Counted from the first letter of the stretch, positions 11,605 through 24,890 are shown. The stretch is 64,000 nucleotides of DNA from Symsagittifera roscoffensis (GCF_963678635.1 NC_087070.1:20691461-20755460), one strand, 5' to 3'. Notes: a model not told the origin generated them from the sequence alone. A program made the numbers and translations.

Positions 11605-14600
11605 TCCAATTTCTGAAACTTTCAAAACTAAGAGTTCCGTTTAATTTGTGAAAGAAAACCTTTATGCCAAATACCGAGAAACGCTTGTTTAAGTTTTTTT
11701 GCTCTTCAGGTGAAATTTTGAGCCGGCCCGATGTCTCAAAACACAATTTGTTTTCTTTGCTACGTAACTTATGTTATGTAACTGGTTTCTGTGCACAATG
11801 TTTGATACTTACTTGTAATTTCACATCTCGTATCTCTCACCTTGTAATTTGAACCTGACTGAGCAAGAAGCGCGCCCTGTAAAGGTACTCAGAAAATGTT
11901 CTTTTTTGCCCGCAGTTATGTCGATTAATTTGTCTGAGTGTGCTTCCGCTAGCATAACAGTCAGTCAAGTCATTACTCTTTCGTTTTTTTAAAAGTTTAA
12001 CAGTTAAACTTTTTTAATAGTTTTTCATCGGTACTAAGCCTTTCAGATATTAGAAAAAAAATTGAGAACTTAATATTTGACATGTTGCCCTGAACTATCT
12101 CGATATGTCTAATTCTTATCAATGATAAATTTATACAAAAATTAAGAGATTGATGAGGTATAAATTGTTCTTGAATAGCTAGTTGTTCCAAATTCGGCAA
12201 ATTTACACTGATCCCGCTTAAGTTTGCCAATTCCAGTTAAATTTTGCGGATTCCGTTTACAATTTGCGAATTCCACTTCTAATTCCGCCCGCGAGTGTGG
12301 ACCAATATTTTTGTTTGTTTGTTGATTCTATAATCTGTTCCGGTTTGCAGAGTTTTCGTTGCAAATTCCGTTATGTTTGTTGAGATTTCTGCATTTTTTG
12401 TTGCTGATTCCGCAAGTTTTGTTGCGGATTTCGCAAACTCACGTGTGCGTGGTGCAGTTTTGAGTGATACTGTGTTATAGCTATTTGTTTGTGGAAATCA
12501 AAGCAGCAAAAAAGACCAAAGAAAACTAGCATTATTTTGGATTCTGCGACAAATCTAATTTCGAGTGGTTGCGGACTTCGCGTACTGTTTTCAAAATACA
12601 AAAAAAATTTCTAACCTTATTTTGGAAAGATTTCGGCCTGCTCTTTGACGAAGTTTTTCGAATCCTCACTCCATAATTATCCTTCTCTTCCTTTGGAGAT
12701 GACTCATTAGTTTGGCCCTCTAATAAATTGGCCTTCTGGAAATTGGTTCCAGGAACGGTTTTAACAAATTTCAGCATCAATAAATTGAGCTTCTAGTAAG
12801 TTTAGGATCAAATATCAAAGTAACTGTTCACAAAATAATTGTAATTTTATCAGCATTTATTGTAAATAACATTTAGCTGTTTAAACACTTAATACGATTC
12901 AAATCAAACAACGTTTGTTTTTGACATTTGGAAAATAAATTTGCAATTGCTGACTAGGTTAATATAAAAACAGTTAAAAATAACACTATATAAATGTATC
13001 GTTTTCGGATAGTATTGCCAATAAAAACATTGTAAGGATGTATTGAGAGGTTTATTCTCAATGAAACAACTATCCAATTTGATTCAATTTGAAATGGTAA
13101 TGAAGTTGATTTCAAGATAGGGTCAAAATTTATGTATAAGGCGACACCTTTCTAGACATAAAGTTAATTTTGTACAAATATGGCATGTTTGTTATCGTTA
13201 AGGCGTGGTCGTTTGATATGCTCCCTTGAGGCTTCGTTCAATAAATAATAGCGGATTACCAATTTTCAATTTTCAAATATTTTCTTTCGTAACATAAATT
13301 TTTGGTAGATTAGAAAAAAAAAATTTAAAGTTCAATGCTTCTTTTTCAAAAACCATACGAACAAGGAAAGTATAGTTGAACTATTTTGATAGAAGAAAAA
13401 AAAACTGTCGAAAAGTATAACAATACTTTTCAATTTCAGCTACCGGATGTCTGAATCTAACTTCGATTCAGAAGCTTACAGTATCGGTGCACCTGTGCTA
13501 ATTAACGAATTGCGATCAGTGGTGTAATTTTGCTGTTTAACTTTGCAACCAACCTGTTATTATATTTGCTAACTATATTATTGACTAGTAATGGCTTGCT
13601 AGTTACAAGAGTGACTGTCAGCACAACTGATGATGATTAACTCAGAGCTAGTAAGACCATTTGCGGTACAAAACTGTTTCATCTGTGAAGCTACTAAAGA
13701 GATCATGAAAGTCTATCGCAAATTACCATCGTTCTTACGATAAAATCAAACTTCTGCAAAATCACGTTTTTTTTGTCTTGAATTTTGGAATCTAGATGCT
13801 GTTTAACACTGAGAGAAGATTTTACCAATTTTTAAAATTCATGGGCACATTTTGCACAGATTGCAATGAGGGGAGGCAAGAAGCAGCAAAACAGCAGTAA
13901 TAGTATTTTCTTGAAATCACTCGAATTTCAATAGTTGAAGCAAATAAAAACTATACCTCTAATTGTTTCGACAAATATTTTTTTTTTGATTTTTGACTTG
14001 CCAAGGAAACTGTTATGGCCCAAAAACCAGCTACTTAACATTCCGCCTTGAATAGATTTTAAAAATCATACATTTTTAATGATTTTTTGTTCATCTACTT
14101 TTTGTTATATAAAAAAAAAATTAATGTTTTCATTCCAAATTGTTTTTCGAAAAAGTGTTTGCTTGAGTAGATTTATTTTCTCTGAATAAATGCAGTTCCC
14201 TGAATATATTTAAAAGCTCTTTTTCTGTGAGATTATTACCGCCATCCTAACCTAGATTTCGGTTGCCGGGAAATGTGTGTTTTTGATGGACAAAAAAAGT
14301 TAATCAAGACTTATGTTTCAAAAAAATTTTATATCCCGCGCCTAACCTAGAAAATGTTCAAGTCCAGATCTGAATAATATTTTCAGACCTAAATTTCAGA
14401 TCTGAAGTGGTTTGTGAAATTTTAAAGTAACGTTTTGATACTTTAGGAATTGGTTATTTCAGATCTAAACTCAGATCTGAAATTTTGGTTTTCTTGGTTC
14501 CTTCGGATCTGAAAAAATCAGTTTCAAACCTAATGTCAGATCTGAAATTTAGTTTTCTTGGTTATTCCAATGATTCTGACACAATTTTTGCTGTTTTTGA

Positions 14601-15266
14601 TACTTATTTATTTGATAGCTTCGGCTAGCTACTAGCAGGTACTCAGCAAAGTCTCCAATGGGAGGCTGCCAAATTATGCTTCCCCAAGCATGAGATAAAC
14701 ATTGGAAACGCATAAAAAGCGCATGAAAATCAACAAAAAAAGTTGATAGGTCTTCTAACAATTTTTGAAAACTTTTTATCACAGTTGAACAAGCAATTTA
14801 GTTCCAAAAAAATTATTTGTGAAATTATTTGGAAGTTTGTTTTACCACTAGTAAATATAAACATAGATGTGTATTGCAGAAACATCAAAAAGTAGAAACT
14901 CAATTGTTTGCTCGAAGTGTATAAACTATAAATTAACAAAGGGTTTCTCAAATTTATTTTCATATCTAAGAAGTTCTGAGATAGAGAAATTTTTCGTAGG
15001 ATGGTTAACCCGGGGTAGTTTGAGATAGACGTGTTTTAGTAAGAACCAGTATTCAAAAAAGTTTAAGGTATCATACTACTTAAGAGAAAACATATCTATA
15101 GTTTTTATAAATTGATCGTCTCTTAGAGGTTTTTTAACATATTTCACTTCTCTGTCTGGATCGCACTAATTTTAAAAAATTTTAATTTTACATCCTGCAT
15201 CTGATTGAAACGAAATCAATTATATTAATCTTTGTGGTCTAAATAAGATTCTGTACAACCGATCAA
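11605..15266. other. Intergenic, no gene supported
   Basis: Mostly unique AT-rich DNA. An ~80-codon minus-strand frame at 11997-12230 has a spacing of leucines and asparagines that faintly recalls leucine-rich repeats (for example NLPNLEQLAI), but it is isolated and not called. Degenerate TTTGCGAATTCC-like motifs recur at 12190-12440. A cluster of CAGATCTGAA motifs lies at 14362-14570. Confidence 0.45.
14362..14570. repeat. Cluster of CAGATCTGAA palindromic motifs
   Basis: At least five copies or near copies of the palindrome TTCAGATCTGAA occur within ~200 bases, with irregular spacing. Two are embedded in a longer repeated context ending in TTTTCTTGGTT. It could be a decayed short tandem repeat or a protein-binding cluster. 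The sequence gives no way to choose. Confidence 0.55.
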
Positions 15267-15268
15267 TA

Positions 15269-16001
15269 CAGTGCTGATTTAAATGATCCGGACAAAATGA
15301 GTGAGCTTGATTTTTCAAACACGTTTTTCTCAATTTGGGTTAAGATTAGACAACAAATGAAGGGAACTAAAGCTGCTTAGAATTTCATCAGAATAAATAT
15401 GGTGCAGTTTTTTCTCCGAAATTCTGAACTAAAATTTTACCCCAAAAAATGGGTCATTTTGGCTTTTTTCATAAACCAAGAATTACGCTTAAAATACTTC
15501 GTTAATTGATGAGAAATATATATCACAAGAAGCCTCATACACAGCCTAACAAAGTTCTAGAAGGGATAAATTTCCAAAAATATCCTCTAAATTGCTTAAA
15601 ACTTGTTTTTAATCAAACAATTTGGGTTTAATATAAGTAAAAATCATGTTTCTTGAATATCAAGCAAAAATATTTTTTCTTATATTGGTTTTTGGAGATT
15701 TAACCTTCCTTGAACTTTGTTGGGCTGTGTAAGAGGCTTCTTGTGATATATAGTCCTTATCAATTAACGAAGTAGTTTCAGCGTAATTCTTGATTTATTG
15801 AAAAAAGCCAAAACGACCCATTTTTGGGGTAAAACCTTAGTTGGGAATTTCGGAGAAAAAATTGCAACATATTAATTCTGATGAAATTCTAAGCAACTTT
15901 AGTTCCCTTCATTTATTGTCTAATCTTAACCCAAATTGAGACAAACGGGTTTGAAATTTCAAGTTTTGCTTGTTTTGTCCGGATAATTTAAATCAGCACT
16001 G
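15269..16001. mobile_element. Palindromic MITE with Tc1/mariner-like termini
   Basis: The 733-bp element is almost entirely an inverted repeat, with arms of roughly 300 bp around a short unpaired centre. The ends are CAGTGCTGATTTAAAT and its reverse complement, flanked on both sides by TA (15267-15268 and 16002-16003), the target duplication of Tc1/mariner transposons. Tc1 itself begins CAGTGCTGG, so the resemblance extends to the terminal bases. There is no transposase frame inside, so it is non-autonomous. The arms differ at many scattered positions, so the copy is not recent. Confidence 0.8.
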
Positions 16002-16003
16002 TA

Positions 16004-17074
16004 CAATCGATTCTCATGTTGCACTCAGACAACAAAATGGATTAAAAATTTGATGATAATCCATTGTTTTTAACGAATTTAAAGTTAATTTAAATCCATT
16101 CAAAATCAGTTAGAATGCAAGATTTGCAAGTTTTTCTTATTATCAAATGAATAATGCAAAAACCTTGCTGTACGGCTTACTCCATCTCTAAACCTATCAA
16201 AGCTTTCAAAGGTTTTCGTCAAAGAACTGATAATGGAAGACATAGTGACATATACACCATCCGAAGTAGAAACAAGCTGCCTAAAACCAGCCGAATTACG
16301 TAACTGTTACATATTAGTTATGCCGTGAAATTGAACTGCGTTATATATTCGACTGAACTAGCTTTTATGCTCGGGTGTTCGGCTGGTTTATACTCTGGCT
16401 GGTTTATCTCACAGAGGGATTGTATTTTCCTGTTTCAATGTTTGCTCAGGCGGCTATCTCCAAAATGCGCAAATTGATTTTAAATTGTTAATCACACTCT
16501 CTTACCCATAACGGGTTCATTGTTTTGCTCAATTCAAAGTCTTACATGAATTGCGGGGGTATTACGACCCGCAAGTCTATCCGCAAGTCTATCCGCAAGT
16601 CTATCTTCCGACCCAAAGTTTCCGATCCGAAAATTTTATCTACTTTTTGGTTCTCATTAGACAGTGATGACTTTTTCAACACAATTTGAGAAAACATATT
16701 TTAAGTTTTTTTTTACCATTTGGCCGTTTTCTTTCAGGATGGTACAAATCAGCACAGAATGCGCTATTAAACTTTTCCTGAGGCTCAAACGATTGTTAGG
16801 AAAACTTTCAAGAGAGATGATAAATCAAATTTAGTCACCCTCATTAAGTTTAAAAAGGAAAAAGTTTTGTGAGCTTTTTGAGATTGACCACTGAAGTTTG
16901 AGAAAAGTCCCAGTAGGAAGTTTAAACTGAACTTGATATCTCTATTGTGCAAATGGTTGCAGAATAGATATGAAATCATTTTTGCACAAAGAGGTTCAGG
17001 ATTTAGAATTGAATTACTCTTGATAGCAATTTTCTATTTTCAAATAAAAAACTTCAATGAATAAAGCAATCAGC
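16004..17074. other. Intergenic, no gene supported
   Basis: AT-rich sequence between the MITE and the minus-strand retroelement. The only structure seen is a short tandem repeat at 16569-16604. Confidence 0.5.
16569..16604. repeat. Three perfect copies of a 12-bp unit
   Basis: CCGCAAGTCTAT is repeated three times head to tail. It is a simple minisatellite in otherwise unique DNA. Confidence 0.85.
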
Positions 17075-17078
17075 TGAT
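17075..17078. repeat. Target-site duplication of the minus-strand retroelement (TGAT)
   Basis: TGAT directly precedes the left LTR and recurs at 39673-39676 directly after the right LTR. Four bases is within the usual size for Ty3/Gypsy integrases. It shows that 17079-39672 is one insertion and not a chance pairing of solo LTRs. Confidence 0.85.
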
Positions 17079-17487
17079 TGAGTTAGGTCCTTGAGGTCAA
17101 CTCATAGAGTAATTTCGGATAGGGTACACCGTCTGCTCGTCACGCTATCATATTTTCGACCGGATAGATTCGTGCAAATTCTTAGTCTAATACCGATCCT
17201 AATCTTACTCTTATATCTACTAGTCTCAGGGTGTTTAACTAGTCTCTGCTAGGCTCAATAGATCTAGAGTATACTGGTTTATTGCAACTGCTGAAGTTCT
17301 CTTGGAGAGGTAACTAATTTCTAAGTTAAATTCAAATCTCTCTGGTGCTGAAATTACAAGTAATTTCAGCACTTACAAATAAGTGGGTTGTTAGTTAGAT
17401 GGATTATGATTGGTTAATATTAAATATTTTACAGTGGTAAAATATCTAATTTATCCAATAATAAAATGTAGTTTAGATCAGGTTCCA
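17079..17487 (-). repeat. 3' LTR of the minus-strand element
   Basis: 409 bp beginning TG and ending CA, as LTRs do. In sense orientation it starts TGGAACCTGATC and ends with an ACTCA terminus. It carries AATAAA (seen here as TTTATT near 17279) and a GTAAGT. About six substitutions separate it from the partner LTR at 39264-39672. Confidence 0.93.
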
Positions 17488-19086
17488 GCCATCCGGGGTT
17501 TACAGAGTTTTTTAGAACTATCTTTCTTCTCTGCAATTGAAGGATGGATGATGAACGTTGATATTTGGCGAACATCATTTTCTTATCCGGTTCCTCTTGA
17601 AGAAGAACGTTCCAGGACGCTGGAATCAGGGATAAGAAGTTGTTATTTTGTCATTCGACAACGACTGTGATCCCCAATGAAATCAATCCGATTTCAAAAT
17701 GGTTTGCTATGTCAGATTTTTCTGTATTAGTAGAGAACTGTTTTGTGTGCAGCCTCGTCTGGGAATGGCGTGAAAATCGTGTTTGGAAGGGATGCCTTGT
17801 AACTCGGATCTGTACGTATACTTGAGCATCGAGGTGGTCATTGGTCTAGTTCAATGAAGTCCTTTTCTGCGAAGTCAAGTCGTACTCTAAATCCTTTGAG
17901 TCGTGATTGTGGACGGCATGTCGGTTGTGTTTAGCCATTCATCTGTTCGAGTGTGATGGGATCATCTAGTCTTTGGATGTTCGTCTTTGTCGTTGTGTAT
18001 GATCTATATACTGCAAAGTATGATTTAAAATTTATAAATTTTTGTTTTTTTGGTTTTTTAATCATGAACTTAGTTAGCCGTTTTCACAAAAGGGTTTTGG
18101 TTTTAGCTCAGTTATTTTGAAGAGTTACTCACCCTTGAGTACCTCTTATTAAAAATTGAAGTGTGGTCACAAAGCGTGGGTGTAGCGCGGTGGGTTAGGC
18201 CGCCTATATGCATGTTCAGGACGTCCTTCTCTGGTGGGTTAGGCCAGGAGTGGGAGTATGATTGCATGCTGTTTCTTTGAGAGGTCCTGTTATGTGATAA
18301 CGTTTTATGTTGGTTTTTTCTGGTCTTTTTTATGTTGCTTTGGTTGTGTCCTTTTTTCAAAAATCAAATTGTTTTTGGTTTGGGTTTGTCTTGCGACTTT
18401 TTTGTGTTTTATTATTTCTTTCTTAGACTTTATAATAGTCCTCAAAAGAATAAATTGTCCAGTTTTAAACTGGGTTAATCCGGTTTGGGTACCGTTGGTT
18501 TTCTTTTCTTATTTATGCTGTTATTTTATGATTTGTGGTGTTTAGTAAGCTGCATTGGTTAGTTTGGTTTAGTAAATAATTCCTTTCCAACCGGGTTAAA
18601 GGGAAGTTTGAAACTTGTTATCGTGTGTTAGAGTTGTTGATAGTGAAAGCTTGAAATTTAAAATCATTAACTGAACAAATCTTCGTGGGCGAGCTGTGCG
18701 AGTTTGGATAGTATTCTTGTGCGAATGAATGAAAATATTGAGAAGGGTAAATCTGTTTTTATCAATTTATAGCATAGAATTTGATTTTTACTGCGTTTTG
18801 GGGAAGTTTTAAATTATAATGTTTCATTGTATTTCAATTTTACTGCTTCATGGGAAAATATTTTATAAATAAAATTACTACATTTGTTAGGAATTTTACT
18901 ACATTATTTAGTGCAAGAAATTAATGAGTTTTCAGATAATTTAACAAGTTTGTATTTTTATTTGTCTTTTCTGTTTTGTAGATTACTGTTGTGTGAAGAC
19001 TAAAAGAATAAATCAAACATTGATAGAAAATGGTTAGTTCACATTTGAATTTATTAGTTAAAAGTGTTTTAATTTATATTTTTAAT
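17488..19086 (-). other. 3' non-coding region of the minus-strand element
   Basis: This matches the 61208-62819 region of the plus copy in order and sequence but has no open frame of note. It keeps the short hairpin around CCAGTTTTAAACTGG and the two GGTGGGTTAGGCC motifs at about 18188-18245, which on the plus strand resemble a polymerase III A box. The 3' splice-like tract seen as TTCTTTTAG in sense (near 19000) is also kept. Confidence 0.6.
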
Positions 19087-20351
19087 TTAGTGCAAATCGC
19101 GTTCCTGTGGTGAAAGAAAGTGAAAGGTTAGTGAAAATAACTGAAATTTATCATAGAAGCTTTCATATGCTTGAATATCAACTAGTGATTCTGAAATAAT
19201 ATGATCATGCTTTCTATCAAAAACATTAAGTGTAAATACGTACGATGTTTTAATGAAAAATGTTTCTGTTAGTTGCGGGTTCGCGAAGCGATCTTCATCT
19301 AAAAATTGATCTTGATTAGGGCGGATGATATTATGATTGTAGTATTCTATTGCAAAATCGTTAGCTCGGGGTGCGGTGAATATTTTTAATAATTTTTTAT
19401 ATCCAACGTAAGTAAATTGTCGAGGTGTTAGTGTTGTGGTGAGTCTATATAACATGTTTTTATTTTTTCTCGATACTTTCAGTATTATTAGCTAATGGTA
19501 GGCAGAGGGGGTTAGTATAATTATAATAAGCTGTCCAATGAAGTGTTGGCTTTGAAACGTGCTCATCAATAAAATTGCGTGTGTCGTTAGCAATGGTAGA
19601 TGTATTTAATGTATATTGCGGAAATGAGGGTAAGGTGATTTCAAGAAAAGTTTTAGTGTTTGTGTGTTCAGGATGATTAATATATTCGCGGGCTGTTCCG
19701 GGTTTGGTTGGGCATGGGTGATTTGGAAATTTTTGTTTAAAAGTGCGATAAGCTCGGTGAGTACTGGAAGGTGTTTCGGTGGATGTGGATGATTGTGCTA
19801 ATGATGGAGTGTAAGCTGAGGAGGGTGTGGGGGTAGGTGGATTTGAGGATGTTATTGTGGATGATAGTTGATGTAATGTAAGGGTGTTGGGGTTTTTTAA
19901 TTAATGTTGTAACGTAATAAAATTATCAAGTTCTTCGGAAATTTGGGGGGTACCTGGGGAATTATCAATGATCTGTCGGAATGAAGTGGAGAATAGGTTG
20001 TTGTTACTTGGGAAGCATAAGAAGGAGTGGAAACGGATGGGAGTGGATGACCGGATGGGATGGGTTGAATAGGGGTTTTTGAAAAAATTGAGGAGTTGGT
20101 CTGGGTATGGGTAGAGGGAGATGGTTCGGAGTCTGCAAATTCGTCGGGGTTTCTACATTAGAGTTATTAAATTGTGAGATAGTATGAAAAACTGAAATAT
20201 CTGAGTTAGTATCAGAATTCGCGCTTGATGGTATATTAATAATTGGAAAATTGGGTGGTGGGAAAATAAAAAGTGGGATTATTGGAATTTGAGTTTGGAG
20301 GTTGGCTGGGTGGGAATTTGAGCGATGGAGGGATCCAAGTTGTCGGCTCAT
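19087..20351 (-). pseudogene. ORF4 remnant
   Basis: Two separated open pieces (20351-20004 and 19455-19087) match the N-terminal and middle parts of the 601-residue ORF4 of the plus copy, including a start block MSRQLGSLHRSNSHP that differs little. Stops and frameshifts lie between them. The final third of ORF4 is missing, because the sequence jumps from the ERDLH block into the 3' non-coding region. Conserved blocks such as ARQFTYVGYKK versus PRQFTYVGYKK and many third-position differences indicate that ORF4 was under protein-level constraint before this copy decayed. Confidence 0.8.
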
Positions 20352-22507
20352 CGTGGGCTAAAAAAAATGATTATTTTGAGATTGAAAAGTGGTGGTGTGA
20401 GGTTGTTCTATAATTTGTTCATATGTATTATCATTTTGTGAATGATGTGTCATTATGTGTTGGATGGGACTTTTTGTTGTTTTTGGTCAAGAATTTGGAT
20501 TATTTGTGATTGCTAGGTTTCGGAAATTACGGGGAACTAATGATAATGGATAGTTTTGTGCTAAGGGTGGCAACTGTGGTGCAGTAGATGTTATTTCTAT
20601 TTTATTAAGTTCTTCGTCGGATGTGTTTTGTCTTGTGGATATTTTTGTGTTATATTCTTTTATTTGTGCATCTAGAAGTATTTTGTTAATTGATGATGAA
20701 AAAATTCCGGAAAATCCTGCAAATAGTATACGTGCTACACTTGCTTGTTGGTTTACTTGTGTGTGTATAGCGCATGTGTTATAGATTCCTTTTAACAGTG
20801 AGAAAAGAAATCCTATAAAATTAAACATGGCGTATAAGATAGTTAATTTTTCTAAGATGTAATAGGGCCATCCTAGAAAAGCTAGAATTTCATTTTTTGT
20901 GGTCTGTACTTTTCACCATTTAAATATATGTAGTCTTTGATATCTTTAAAATATCCGCTATAGTCTTGTGTATAAATGTCTGCAAATCCTGCGGTTTCGG
21001 TAAACTTTCTTAAATTCTGAACGATTGATTGTCGTTGTATTGTGTCCATTTGGGTTAATAATTCCTGAAACTAAGTTGAAGTTGGATATCTGATTTAGAA
21101 TTTTTCCAACTGATTGTAAATCAATATTTGGGTTACGATCGATAGCTCTGATACTTTCGGGTGAAATTTTTTTGAGTGGTTGCATTAATGTAGGGTATGG
21201 TGTAAGTAGGTAGTATTTATCTTCATCAGGGTTTAATTGTACTACATTGTGGCTATTTTCTGATCCACATGGGACTGCGGTATCCCAAAAATATGTTCGT
21301 CTTGAAAGTGTGTCGACAAAATGTACTTTATTTTTATAGAAGATGGGGATTCTTTTATAACAAAGTTTGTCTTCAAAAACATATAATGGTGATACTTTTT
21401 TAGTGCAAGTATAAAACCATAAAATATTTCCTTCGTAATCTAGAAAATTTCATCTGTTTCCTGATAATAGTTATCTTGCATAAGGTAATTTTAATTCTGC
21501 TAGTGCGAGTGATTGTAGGATTTGTGTTCTTTCTAATTCGCATGGTTGATGAAGTGTTTCTAATTCAGAAAGTGACATTTTAGGAAAAATTCTACTAATT
21601 GTGTAGTCCAATGTCATGTTTAAGTGGATATCATAATGAATATTACCAAAATAGGTGCTATTCATTAGTGACAGTTCTTGTAAACGTGTACTTTTACTGT
21701 CATATGGTTTTAGTTTTCCACCAGGGTTACCTGTGCTTTTATATCTGGGCAATCTGATTCCTTGATAGATTATGGTGTTATCAGTTAAATCTCGTGTGAG
21801 TTGTATTTTTTCAAGTAGTATTTTCCAATCAAAAAGCATTATTTCTTGATATCCTTTATTTTTTGTGTCTGCTTTGCAGTTTGAGGGATTATTTATTCCA
21901 ATGTGTGGTATCCAGTGTTTATCGTGTATGTCATAGGTAAATCTTCCGTGTGCGCCGTTATATGGGTATTTTTCGTCTAATTTAGTATGTCCATGATATC
22001 GTTGAAGTTCTGCTTGATGTACAGAATCGGCAAAGACTTGGAAATTTACTATTTTTCTGTCTGTGTTTTTAATTCTTGTGATATTCAGTCTGAGTAATTC
22101 GTTTTTACAATCATCGGGATTTTGATGCAAAAGTCGTTCTATATTACTTTGGTAAAATGATTCGTGATCAAGTCGGTTATTATTTCCGTTGGAAACTTGT
22201 GAACAGTTTACTTTCTTTTCATATCGGAAAATGTTGCTGTAAATTTATATCCTGTTACTGTTGTTGCTCGTGCTTTTGAATATAATGTTGCTATTACTTT
22301 TGTAGTTTCTATAGCTTGTGGTTCTGCTTCGCATTGTGATACTTGATTTATTGCATGTTTGTGTAGTGTTTTTTGTGCGTTTTCTTCACAATCATAGTGT
22401 GTTGCTGATAAATCCTGGGGTCCTGTGCGAGGAGAAGGATTTGTGTTTTGGTCGGAAAATATTAGAAAAAAGATGTGTTGAAATGTTAAAGCTTTTAGAA
22501 TATACAT
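20352..22507 (-). pseudogene. env remnant
   Basis: The start with its signal peptide (MYILKALTFQHIFFLIFS) and the first ~100 residues are open (22507-22208). Further blocks match the plus-copy Env at 22130-21471 and down to the C-terminal membrane region (20828-20487). A central section of about 150 residues is deleted after the block QGIRLP. The segment that is duplicated in the plus copy is present once here. A one-base expansion in a T run near 20360 breaks the frame just before ORF4. Several stops are present, so no functional Env can be made. Confidence 0.85.
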
Positions 22508-23630
22508 ATGTATGATAATCCTGAGTATGGGTTATTAATGTTATGTAACCAATTGTGATTTTCGTATATCTATCGTGTTTATATATTACTTCAGTTGTAA
22601 TAAATGATGGTGGTAGCGGTTGAGCTGTTATATTTGTTGGATTTAATGGGTAGGGATGTCGAACAATATTATTAAGTTTGATCGTGATTTCAAATTTTAA
22701 TTGGAGACTATTTTGTTGGAGTATTTGAATATTTTGTTCTCGAATATCTTCGTGGATATTTTGTCTATATTGTAATCTATTGAGTGCCCAACTGTGGAGT
22801 CGGTTACTATCTTGATGTTGTCCAAATAATGGGGGAGGTGCTACGAATGTGTTCCAATCTAGTCGTAAAGGGGTATTTGATGATAATTGTTCTCGATATC
22901 TAGCGTCGAGGTTATTTGGGAAATTTAAAGGGAAAAGTGCCGGTGAGATTTAACTTAAAGATGGTGTTGATGGGAGTGATAATGTTTCTGGTAACGATGA
23001 TGGTGTTGTATCTGTAGAAATATCTATTGGTTCTTTTACTATGTTTGGTTCACCTTGTGTATATGAGTGTGTTGCCCAATATGGTAGTCGTGCGGTGGGA
23101 TTGGGGTGGATTTAAAGGGATTTTCACGTATTTGTTCAGATGTCGGTGTTGAACCTAAGTAATCTGAGGGTATATTTGGGGTGCTATGTTGTGAAAGGAG
23201 TGTGGGAGTTTCTGGCAATGTACTATTTGAATTTTCTGAAGTAGATGGTGTTGGTGATTGGGGTATATCAAAATGAACTCCAGGGGTTTGAAAATTTCTA
23301 TTTCTTTGTGGATGTATAATCTGTCTATTTATTTCAACTGTATTTTGAATTTGACTAATGTGTCTTATTCTATTTAAGTCTAGTGGTAATGTGGGGTATA
23401 AATTATATCTTGGTTCACTTAGGGATGCCTGTCGCTGAACTGGTTCTAGTGGTTCGGATAAGCGAGCGTGTCGTTCTTCAAAAGTGTATGGGTTATCTTG
23501 AAAAGAAATTCGTGTGGATGTTTGGGGGTTTTGGGTAGTTGTGGGTATGGCTGGGTTTTCTTGGGATGATGTCGGTGAAGACTGATTTTGTGATTGTTGG
23601 TTAGCAATTATGAGAACGTGTCCGATTGAT
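22508..23630 (-). pseudogene. ORFX remnant (frame without ATG)
   Basis: This matches the ORFX frame of the plus copy from its first residues (IANQQSQNQSSPTSS here, IATQQSQSQSSPTSS there). It runs through a proline, serine and asparagine-rich region to the same overlap with the env start (ATGTATATTCTAA). Frameshifts interrupt it after about 190 codons. Where it is open it too lacks any in-frame ATG, and many differences from the plus copy are at third positions. This is the key evidence that ORFX is a real coding frame. Confidence 0.7.
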
Positions 23631-23634
23631 ATTT

Positions 23635-24070
23635 TCTAGTGGGAAGGTTTATGTTTATTGTAATATTCTTCGATGAAAAGAATTAAAAGGATTGTTGCTA
23701 AGGCGAATGTGACTATTGCTTTTTTTACACATTTGCACATTGTCGTTATCAGGGATGATAAAAATGTGATGAAAATTACGAAAAGTAAAAAATATCTGTT
23801 CTACTAAAAATTGTTCGTATCATTTAATTAGACTTTGAATTATCCTAACTGTGAATGTGGTCAATCATTTGGGAAAGTTGGAGATATATTTCAAATAGGG
23901 AGTAGAAAATTAAAAAAATATTGCAAAAAATTATTAAAAGGATTATTAAAGCTTCAAAAGTATCAATAAAAAATATGAGCAAAAGTTTGAATAGAATGAA
24001 AAATTTTATGAAAAGATTAAAGATTGTATTTTTAAGATATTGACTGTTTGAGAGAAAAGCATTTAAGAAA
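23635..24070 (-). pseudogene. Remnants of the small membrane ORFs b and c
   Basis: ORF b begins at the same TAAATG junction with MLFSQ and keeps a hydrophobic course ending in a LQLSQ block, but it has indels and stops. ORF c keeps its start MIRTIFSRTDIF and end EEYYNKHKPSH but carries a one-base loss in a T run in its first third. ORF a, upstream, keeps only scattered similarity and no start codon. Confidence 0.65.
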
Positions 24071-24890
24071 TGATTCGTTCGTCGAATATTTTTTGTTGTT
24101 TGGGGCGAGATTCAAGTGTGGTCGGATTATTTATTGGTTTTTTGACAAGTGGGTTGAGTTTTGTGAAAAATTGTTGGGGGCTAATTTTATGGTGTTCGAG
24201 AAGTCTTCTTTGCTTTTTTTTTATTTGTTGGAAGATCTGGGGTATTTTTGAAAAATTTGTACTTTAGGCCGAATGATTATAATCCTTTTTTACTTTAGGC
24301 TAATTTGCCATTTTTGGTTGGAGGGTTTTTGAGGTCTGAATTGGGAAAATATTGTTAATCTTTGCGTTATTAGATAGGGGAGGGTTGTAATATTGTGGTG
24401 GGATTTATTCTAGTTGTCAAATTTTAGAGAGTTGCTTATTTTTGACCTGGAGGTTGTAAAGTTATAGTTATAGATATGCCTGAGTTCAATATCTATCGGC
24501 TAATAGGTTGGTGTTAGAGATATAGAAGGTGACGGATTTGAGTGATTCCTATTAACTGAATCTGAACTAGAATTATTGCGTTTCAGCATGTTATCTCGAA
24601 AATATGAAAGTTCAAATTGATTTAGAGTTGTAAAAAATTTTAATTTTAAAATCAAAGTTGTTTTTGAAATTCAACTTTCTTTAATATTTTAGATTGTGGG
24701 ATGAATGTTTTTGTAATTTTTACGTGGTTGATTTCTAAGTCGTGATGATTCTCTGTGTTTTGATTTTTCTACTGGTTCTTGTGGTAAAATTTTTTCTATC
24801 ATTTTCCTGTTTTTTCTTTCTTTTTGAGATATTTTTGGGTCTGGCGTTTTTGTATTGTTTTGAGTTGTGGTTTGTTTTTGATTTCGTTTT

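Noticed and set aside
17410..18545. Open frames of 61-95 codons on the plus strand in the 3' region of the minus element
   Set aside because: They lie antisense to a non-coding region and are not kept as frames in the other copy.
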